Positions 57,746 to 64,000 of a stretch of 64,000 nt of DNA are shown here, piece after piece. The notes below the pieces were generated by a model. The model saw only the letters and a list, made by a program, of their open reading frames with translations. It made no database searches and had not been told where the DNA came from. The DNA lies in NCBI GenBank assembly GCA_902702965.1, contig CACRXP010000190.1, positions 363,309 through 427,308 on the forward strand, in the 5' to 3' direction. The translations under genes were made by a program, and so were the position numbers. The stretch's first letter is position 1. Each line of letters starts with the position of its first letter. The DNA comes from Spirometra erinaceieuropaei (lineage: Eukaryota > Platyhelminthes > Cestoda > Diphyllobothriidea > Diphyllobothriidae).

Positions 57746-58187
57746 CTGAAGTCGAGCCTCCGCAAGTTGCACGACGATGGTGAGTCTTTGGCAGTTGGCA
57801 TTATTATCGGAAAGATATTTTCAATATTACGAGATTTTCCCTTTCGAGTTCTTTCCCGTTGTTCAGAAGATAATTTTGGCACTAGCGCATTTCAGTTTTT
57901 CGATCTAGAAAGCCAATTTATATCTGACAGCATTTTTTGCACAACTACTGGGCAAATTAATTCATTTTAACATCATTTTACATACGACCAGAATTTCCGA
58001 ACTGGCAGTTCCTTGCAAGATAAGATGACAGTTCAGCTGTCATGGTTTCATCTGCACCCGTCAGACGTGGGCACAATGAGTGCAGTTTTGACATTTGCGC
58101 AATAGAGTCCTTATGCGACTTGTGTTTCTGTTTCTCGGGTTTAGTGACAGTCCTTTGTGCCGCTTTATATCATTTCATTATCAGATA
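57746..58187. other. No recognised feature
   Basis: A 67-codon plus frame (57767-57970) has no known motif. Confidence 0.4.
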
Positions 58188-58188
58188 T

Positions 58189-59076
58189 GTGGTAGATGGG
58201 CTATCTCATGAAATGTGAACTGACGTCCTGGAATGCTTTTGCCATTCAAAAAGATTGATTAGGTACAGTTGTGGTATAACTGCTGTGTAGAATAATATTT
58301 AGATATTCCAGTTACGTCGGAGTGCGGACTTTCAGTTGAGATCCTCGTCGACCGTTTGCGTGAACTACGTTCCATGAAAAAGGACTGCTAATGTAGCATG
58401 ACTTTTAGGCATTGAGTTTCGGAATCTTTATGAATTCAAATATTTTTTGGGACACAGGGCTAAAATCTTCTTTATTTTAATTATTTGATAGAATATTACG
58501 TCTTTTTTTAAATTTAAAACGTGACATGATTGTGTTTTTCAATTACGATCGTAAAATGTCCATTAGTACTGCATTGCACCAGCGCATTTATTAATGTTGC
58601 TTATAAAGTGAGCAACATGATCCGCATCCGTATGAATTTTTTGCACAGAATCTATATAACTTGTTGATCGGGAGCCCTGAGTGCAAATTTAACGGCAGGT
58701 GGGGTTCAAAATTATCAGGGAATTGAGGAAGATTTTTAAAACCGGAAGATGCGCCTTTATTAGTTGCACAATTTGAAGAAAACATGATTCGCTACTAGGT
58801 GAGTGAAAGAACGAATATCTTCGTGCATGTTTTCTGCAAAATATGTTGGAATTTACAAGGGAATCAAAGATCAAGGGTAGAAATTCGTTCCCCTTAAGTA
58901 ATCCTTTTTGTTGAATGTTTTTAATGTACTCTGTCTATAAGAAGCTTACTCAATGGCCGGCATTTTGATTTGACTGGAATATCCTAACATTATGCATATG
59001 CCAATTAATATCATAACACCACTAAGGGAATCTGTTGGAATGGAAAACAGCTTTCGAAATTTCGGCCACCTACTCG
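58189..59076. mobile_element. Foldback element FB-K
   Basis: 888 bp. Left terminus GGTAGATGGGCTATCTCATG. The right end AAATTTCGGCCACCTACT lacks about 19 bp just inside the terminus. Reverse core with an internal deletion. Part of its arm (58638-58733) is nearly repeated at 60511-60603. Confidence 0.8.
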
Positions 59077-59904
59077 TACATCCACGGGGAGCCTTTGAAT
59101 TCGTGACTCCCATCCAAATCTTCGAGATTTTACTGAGTGCTGGGGCTTGAGTTAGTGTCTAACCTACCTCTGAGTGCAGACTCTAATTGGCGGACCTGTC
59201 TTTTTGGAGAGAGGGCAGTTTACGGTTGTGATAACGAAATTCCAAATGGTAGATATTTTACAGTTGTGGCATGTGACGTTGTCTTGACACATCTTTATGC
59301 AGGAAACTGCTGCTCAAAATGTTGTTTTACGCACCGGCCATCCTCATTTCTGCCCGTTCAGCTAAGCTTTAAAGGAAGGCAAAAGTCATGAGGAGATCTA
59401 GGAAGCTAGATTTTTAAGACGACTGTATTCACGGTTAGACACTGACAGGCCTTTGACAAAACCGTCGACAGTGATTATTATTAACCACGACACCGAGGAG
59501 GGAGAGTCAGAGGCGGCCTTACAGTCCTCTTTTGGACAGGAATTCTCATTAGCATGAGATTTTATATACGCTCTACACGAATCAAAAAGAGACGCTTAAG
59601 TAATGTCCTTCAACTACACGTCCTGGACATTGGGGTGAGAGGGGATGCAGAGAGCGGTGACTAGTCGACTAATGGGGAGGAAACTAAAGCTGCCGGGCTA
59701 ACGCGCAGAGTGCAGACTGAAAGGCCGCCGAAGTCTCGAATTTCCGTCAAAAAACCGCAGAGAAGGCTGTCGAAGTTGTGCGAGTGACAGAACCACTATT
59801 TGTTTTACCGCAGTTGAGTTGTTTTAACCGGCTGACATGCCCCGTATTTAAATGCAAACGGTAAAAAATTAAACTTTGTTCCTCAAAAGTCCTTTCTTGA
59901 GAGA
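59077..59904. other. No recognised feature
   Basis: An 84-codon plus frame at 59137-59391 has no known motif. The rest is empty. Confidence 0.4.
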
Positions 59905-60480
59905 TAGCTGCGAATGAACACCTGAGCAGACGCCTTGACCAGACAATTTCGCGAACCGTTCCAGCAACTCCATTTTACACGGGTAAGACAAGAACAGGTT
60001 TTCAGTTCAGACCAACAACATTTGCTTTCCTTCTTCACGTGTTTCTGTCGAGCGGGTCATATTAATGGCACGAGTAGACGCCTATCCAAGAAGAACACGA
60101 GAACACTTCCCCGGGATTGTTGAGAAAAGGCGAGATTAAAACCACAAACAGCGCCATTTTCACATGGACAGTTGATTTGAGGAATCGTGTAGACCCCTGT
60201 GCAACGTCTCCCGTGATTTTTAAGTGGTCACCAAACCACTGGGCCGGCGTCTGTTAGCAGAACTGACTGCCGCCAGTCTGGGGAAGCTGCTCTTGTGTGC
60301 TCAGAGGAATCGAGTACAGGCTCCGCACCTACCATGGCCGAAGGCATGTCAACTGCATGAACCCGTCGGTGCCTCTCCCCCGATCGTCCCCCTAACCCTC
60401 ACTGTCTCAAAATGCACTCTCTCTTATTCGCACCCCACTTATATCAAAAGACAAACTGTATTCAATTTCAGCTTGGCAAA
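59905..60480 (+). pseudogene. PLE-12a: decayed nuclease of the PLE-6 family and its tail
   Basis: LSRRLDQTISRTVPATPF (PLE-6 has LRRRLTQDVSQTFPA), TSRRLSKK and RTLPRD (YIG-half region), then RNRVDPC (PLE-6: TDHRVDA) and, in another frame, VCSEESSTGSAPTMAEG (PLE-6: LCAQKNFVQVPQLLWVKA). Several stops and frame changes. The tail (60390-60480) matches the tail beyond 61060. Confidence 0.75.
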
Positions 60481-60510
60481 GCGGGCAACATGCTCTACCT
60501 CCTCATGACT

Positions 60511-60603
60511 TTCTTTGCACAATATTCATACAACTTGTTGATCGGAAGCCCCGAGTGCAAGTGTAACTGCAGGCGAGGTTCAAAATTGGCAGGGAACTGA
60601 GAA
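60511..60603 (+). mobile_element. Fragment of an FB-K-type element between two PLE pieces
   Basis: TTGCACAATATTCATACAAC, TTGTTGATCGGAAGCCCCGAG, GGTTCAAAATTGGCAGGGAA against TTGCACAGAATCTATATAAC, TTGTTGATCGGGAGCCCTGAG, GGTTCAAAATTATCAGGGAA of FB-K. Only about 93 bp, with no termini. Confidence 0.65.
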
Positions 60604-60609
60604 CCCATT

Positions 60610-60985
60610 GCCACCCGCTGAAACCTCAGCAGTCATCTACAAAATAAATTGCAAAGAGGGCGACTGCATCTATGTAGGAGAAACCGGGCGGAAATTGTAG
60701 ACTCAACTATAAAAGCACAAATCGGCCAGCCGGAGGCTAGACCCTAACTCTAAAACCAGCAACACACGTTGGAGGAACTGGGCATACTTTCGATCTCCAG
60801 AGAGCTACCATCTTAGGGGGCAACACAGAAGCAGAACGGCTAACTCTCTAGGCGTGGTACTCCGATGCCCACTCCTTCAACAGGCATATAGAAATTCCTG
60901 CAGCTTACAATGTCCAACGTCATCAAAATCCTAGAGTTCAGGACCAAAACATCACACCGGATTTAAGAAGGCATACGGTGAATGC
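60610..60985 (+). pseudogene. PLE-12b: GIY-YIG endonuclease of another family
   Basis: TAVIYKINCKEGDCIYVGET (both halves of GIY-YIG, with Y-V-G), GRKL then a stop, HKSASRRLDPNS, then in a shifted frame HTFDLQRATILGGN, AERLTL, stop, AWYSDAHSFNRHIEIPAAYN, which is the conserved C-terminal block (compare ESWF...INKCNDLP in PLE-3). Stops in place of two Arg or Glu codons show decay. The family differs from PLE-1/3, PLE-2 and PLE-6. Confidence 0.83.
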
Positions 60986-61230
60986 CCGACGTCGAGTATA
61001 CTCGGGGAGGAAGAATAAGAACCGTCAGACTGAGTGCTTCCACGCCCGCACTGCCTCAGAAGCCACTGTCTCTTATTCCCACCCTACCGCCCTTTCCCCA
61101 CACCCCACGTATATGAATAGACATACTATAATCAATTTTTCTTATATACCACATATTTTACCTCTTCATCGTTTCCATATAAATGTGCACACATATGCTA
61201 ACAAACTGGTCTTCAGATTCCTTCCATGAG
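60986..61230 (+). mobile_element. PLE-12b 3' tail
   Basis: TCTCTTATTCCCACCC, a C-rich run, ACCCCACGTATATGAATAGACA, then CATATAAATGTGCACACATATGC. It corresponds to the tails at 60390-60480, 41040-41205 and 48100-48300. Confidence 0.6.
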
Positions 61231-63559
61231 AATTTTTGCACCTCTACTGAAAGCACCCAAGGGGTACCTGCGTTTCCATACCAGGCTTGCGGACTCAGAA
61301 GTACTGGTAAGGGTTATTGGGAGCCTGTATCAAGGCAAACCAGCGTCTAAAACCCTGCTGCAGTACGCAGATCAGTAGTCGTGTTGACATTGCCACCTAA
61401 AACCCTAAGAAGATACGCTGAAGATCAACCTAAAAGCCCCTGCGTAAAGCCGGAAGAACTCGAACGTCGTGTATTTCAAGCGGCGAACGCACTGATGCAT
61501 TTGGAGACCGATAAAGGCCATTTCAAGCACCCGATCACAGTAGCGATTGAATCTGACGAAATAGTCCGAATGCGGTCTTTCAGGTTAACGCAGTTACTAT
61601 TTTGGAAGCGGACTTAGAAAGTCGCAATCGGACTTCCAGTCTGTCGTCGCGTTTTCTTTTGTTCGGTTCGTTGAAATTACTTGTAATCTACCAAAAGATT
61701 TTCTGTTTTTCGAACTTAATTTACCAGCAGTCTCCTCTCACTAAGAACAATAAAAACTGTAAAAAATAACCAGAATGAAATTTTCTAGGACACTGCATTT
61801 CTGAAGCTAATTTGCGAGCCTTAAATGCGTCCACTTACGGTAGCCTCTGTGTGCACAAAAACCTGACAATGCCTTTTGGTTCCATAAGGATAATAATTGC
61901 TTATGTTTGAAAATACGAATCGGCTTACCCATTCAACTTACAACCATAGTCGCAGAACCGCTCACACTTAAAAAACCCTTCTATTTCTACGATATTTTAC
62001 CAAACAATCTGTAAGGTAACCTGTTAGCAAAAGAGCTTTTCTGTGGAATTGCAAATTTCTATCATTTTTTAATTCCATCAAGTTCGTCGCGGAGCAATTG
62101 GATCATTTTCCGAGAAAAGCAGTCCTCGAATTTTAAGAACTCAAAGCCTAAACCTTGGATTTAGATTGGAGTGTTATGTTTAGTGGCAATGACCTCAGTA
62201 ACAATACCCAATAGTATGATTAATCAAACAGTATCTAACACAACTTTTTAAGTCACACCTTATGATCTTTTTTCAGGCCTTTGTCACAAAGCAAAATAGC
62301 GAAAAAAGGAGTAGATTTAGAAGCCGGTGGCAGTCATTTAATTGTTTTATACAGCATATCTATCCAGCTAATATAATGTGGCATTTTTATGCCTTGCGAT
62401 TTGGTATGCATGCATGCAGTATGTGGGCACAGCTGTATCCATAGGTTCATTGTTTTATATGACGTTTTAATCAGACAGCAGTGAAAATTTTAGCAAGTAT
62501 ACAAGATAGAGGATCAGCTTGTGCACTCTTGGGGAGGATAAATATCATAGCATCTAATCAAAGAACCCGCCACTTCCGGCCGTGTTTTATGGCAGTAGAC
62601 CTGGGATTACACTGGGTGTATATAGGCTGCACGATAAGTGAAACCGGGTGTACCAGCAAACCGGTCGGTACTCCTGCATCAGGAATTATCGCACCAGCGC
62701 TAATTTCGTTGCGCAAGTGAACCCCACATGACCTGCAAACAACCCAATTACCACAATTTATATTATGCCCTCATTTGCGCGGCGGATCATAGTTTTAACC
62801 ACTCACTCATGCTTACACCAAGTTTTAACAGTGGACATATGCCTGGTGTTGCTGGGATGGATAGTAATCAAATACTGCAGGCACAACTGTGGACACTGTC
62901 ATATAGATATCTTAAATATAACTTTGATACTAGGTCCACTTGTATCAAACCACTTGCTGCCAAATCTGAAACCACACTGAAAACTCCATGTTCTTGCATT
63001 GCTTAGGAAAATACCAAGCGTTTCTGCTAACATTCATTCTAGAAATTAAAGATCAGTTATTAGAGTGGATAGTCTTAATGTACACGTGATGTTATACTGC
63101 TATTTGGTAATAAACTTGTCTCTCAGCTATTTAAACAGTAAACTCAAGCAGTTTTGGTCAAACATATAATTCCACACTAGAGGTTTGCATATATTTCCGA
63201 AAATCAAACTTCTCAGCCAATGAACACCCAGGGATTATGTTTCTGTTAGAAATAGGATAACCTCCAAAAGAAAATTATAAGTCAAGTTAGCAAATACGAG
63301 TTTGCGGTAATTCAACGTCAGCCCAAAAAAGTTACATGGAGGAATGAAAACGTACGAAACTAACAGTCTTTGTAGGTGTCTCAAGGGCCATTAAGTCATT
63401 CAAACTCATCTTCCCACGCCGGCGTCATGACGAGTTCGACGGTATTGGTGTACAGGGCTAAGGGAGGGGGTTGTTGCAGTCGCTCAAGAGAGTCATTGAA
63501 TGCTGTTCTTGGGTTGAATACACGGAGTACCCATCACTGTAATTAGGGATTTGAGAAGG
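61231..63559. other. No recognised feature over 2.3 kb
   Basis: Plus frames at 61381-61617 (78 codons, from ATG-like context with charged residues), 62481-62720 and 62728-63006 were read without finding a domain. They may be chance frames. Confidence 0.4.
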
Positions 63560-63569
63560 AATGTTGTCA

Positions 63570-63862
63570 TCACTTGAGGTTGGCGTTGGCCACGGTAGAG
63601 AGAGCGCTTGTGCCCGCGTTTTCTGACAGCATAACACTGGATTCGCTAGCCCCTATCTCAGCCGTTACTAGCATTCGTTGGCGTAGGCCTTTGAAGAAGT
63701 TTGTTGGTGATCGGTAGGCAATCTGAAGTGCTCCCTTGGCATCGACTCGGTGGTTCGTATCAAATAAATGTGAGAGAATAGAACTCGAAATCAATCGGGT
63801 CTCACCCCTGTCTAGCCAGGCAGGCGTACGTTCATGCGCCGTCTCTTCGATAACCCGAAATT
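63570..63862 (-). pseudogene. PLE-13: C-terminal nuclease fragment, PLE-6 family
   Basis: Minus reading: IEETAHERTPAWLDRGE (PLE-6 has MKEHLPAWLGEEQ), SSILSHLFDTNHRVDAKGAL (PLE-6: SIVAHMVDTDHRVDARGAS), IAYRSPTNFFKGLRQRMLVT, ending at a stop near 63570. It is open for about 95 codons without a Met at its left boundary. The YIG half should lie upstream, but the frame is closed by a TAA near 63865. Confidence 0.8.
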
Positions 63863-63865
63863 AGC

Positions 63866-64000
63866 CAGTAACACTTTTAGTTGAGAAATCTGCATTTTGC
63901 CGACATGATTCGCGCTTAGCGACCGGACTGATGTTCTTACCCACTAAGTATGTTTTTTGTATGGTGGAAGCGTGACTGTATTATAGGTTGCGCCGCCAAC
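63866..64000. other. No recognised feature at window edge
   Basis: Upstream flank of PLE-13. More of the element could lie past the window in another frame, but I cannot identify it. Confidence 0.35.

Noticed and set aside
1..64000. CRISPR array, rRNA genes, bacterial operon structure or prophage
   Set aside because: No regularly spaced identical repeats with unique spacers, no conserved rRNA blocks, and no runs of long same-strand frames.

Overview
This window looks like intergenic or intronic DNA from a large, repeat-rich animal genome. I found no intact host gene, rRNA gene, CRISPR array or bacterial-style operon. The best guess for the organism is a parasitic flatworm, perhaps a pseudophyllidean tapeworm. 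That guess is inference. It rests on many decayed Penelope-like retroelements (PLEs) with GIY-YIG endonuclease domains and hammerhead-like termini, on a tRNA-derived tandem repeat carrying a hammerhead-like core (compare the schistosome Sm-alpha family), and on degenerate TTAGGG-type tracts. Nearly all open frames are short, stop-ridden and unrecognisable.

Two repeat classes dominate. (1) PLE fragments from at least four families. They are at 1-965 (+), 10560-11109 (-), 13650-13792 (+, terminus only), 26725-27382 (-), 29600-29760 (-, terminus), 30947-31165 (inverted pair of termini), 38456-39125 (-), 39922-41208 (coding piece inside a 490-bp inverted repeat), 47066-47957 (+), 48041-48302 (tail), 51493-53465 (-, the longest, reaching back into the RT thumb), 53964-54130 (+, terminus), 55360-55690 (+), 59905-61230 (+, two families) and 63570-63862 (-). 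(2) A non-coding foldback family ('FB'): eleven copies of about 650-990 bp with long terminal inverted repeats. Termini are CAGT-like, and a flanking TA is seen on both sides in several copies, as in Tc1/mariner-type MITEs. Copies are at 3650, 12114, 21491, 25753, 31540, 37145, 41629, 47959, 49181, 51808 and 58189.

Smaller elements are a tRNA-derived SINE family (SINE1: about 5.0, 5.7 and 24.5 kb; a more distant one near 57.7 kb), a second tRNA-derived family (SINE2: 46.9, 50.9-51.5 and 53.5-53.85 kb) whose ~303-bp unit occurs head-to-tail and holds a CUGANGA...GAAA...GUC core, three degenerate telomere-like tracts, a 1.07-kb tandem duplication at 7050-9231, and several unnamed dispersed repeats (R1, R3, R5).

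The elements are nested, which gives a relative chronology. A PLE tail sits in FB-H with a 6-bp target duplication. FB-J splits the GIY-YIG frame of the 51.5-53.5 kb PLE. FB-H begins inside the 47-kb PLE. FB-I cuts the end of FB-H. The stretches 32.7-37.1 kb and 43.5-46.9 kb are AT-rich and lack all these families. They are the likeliest places for unrecognised single-copy sequence.
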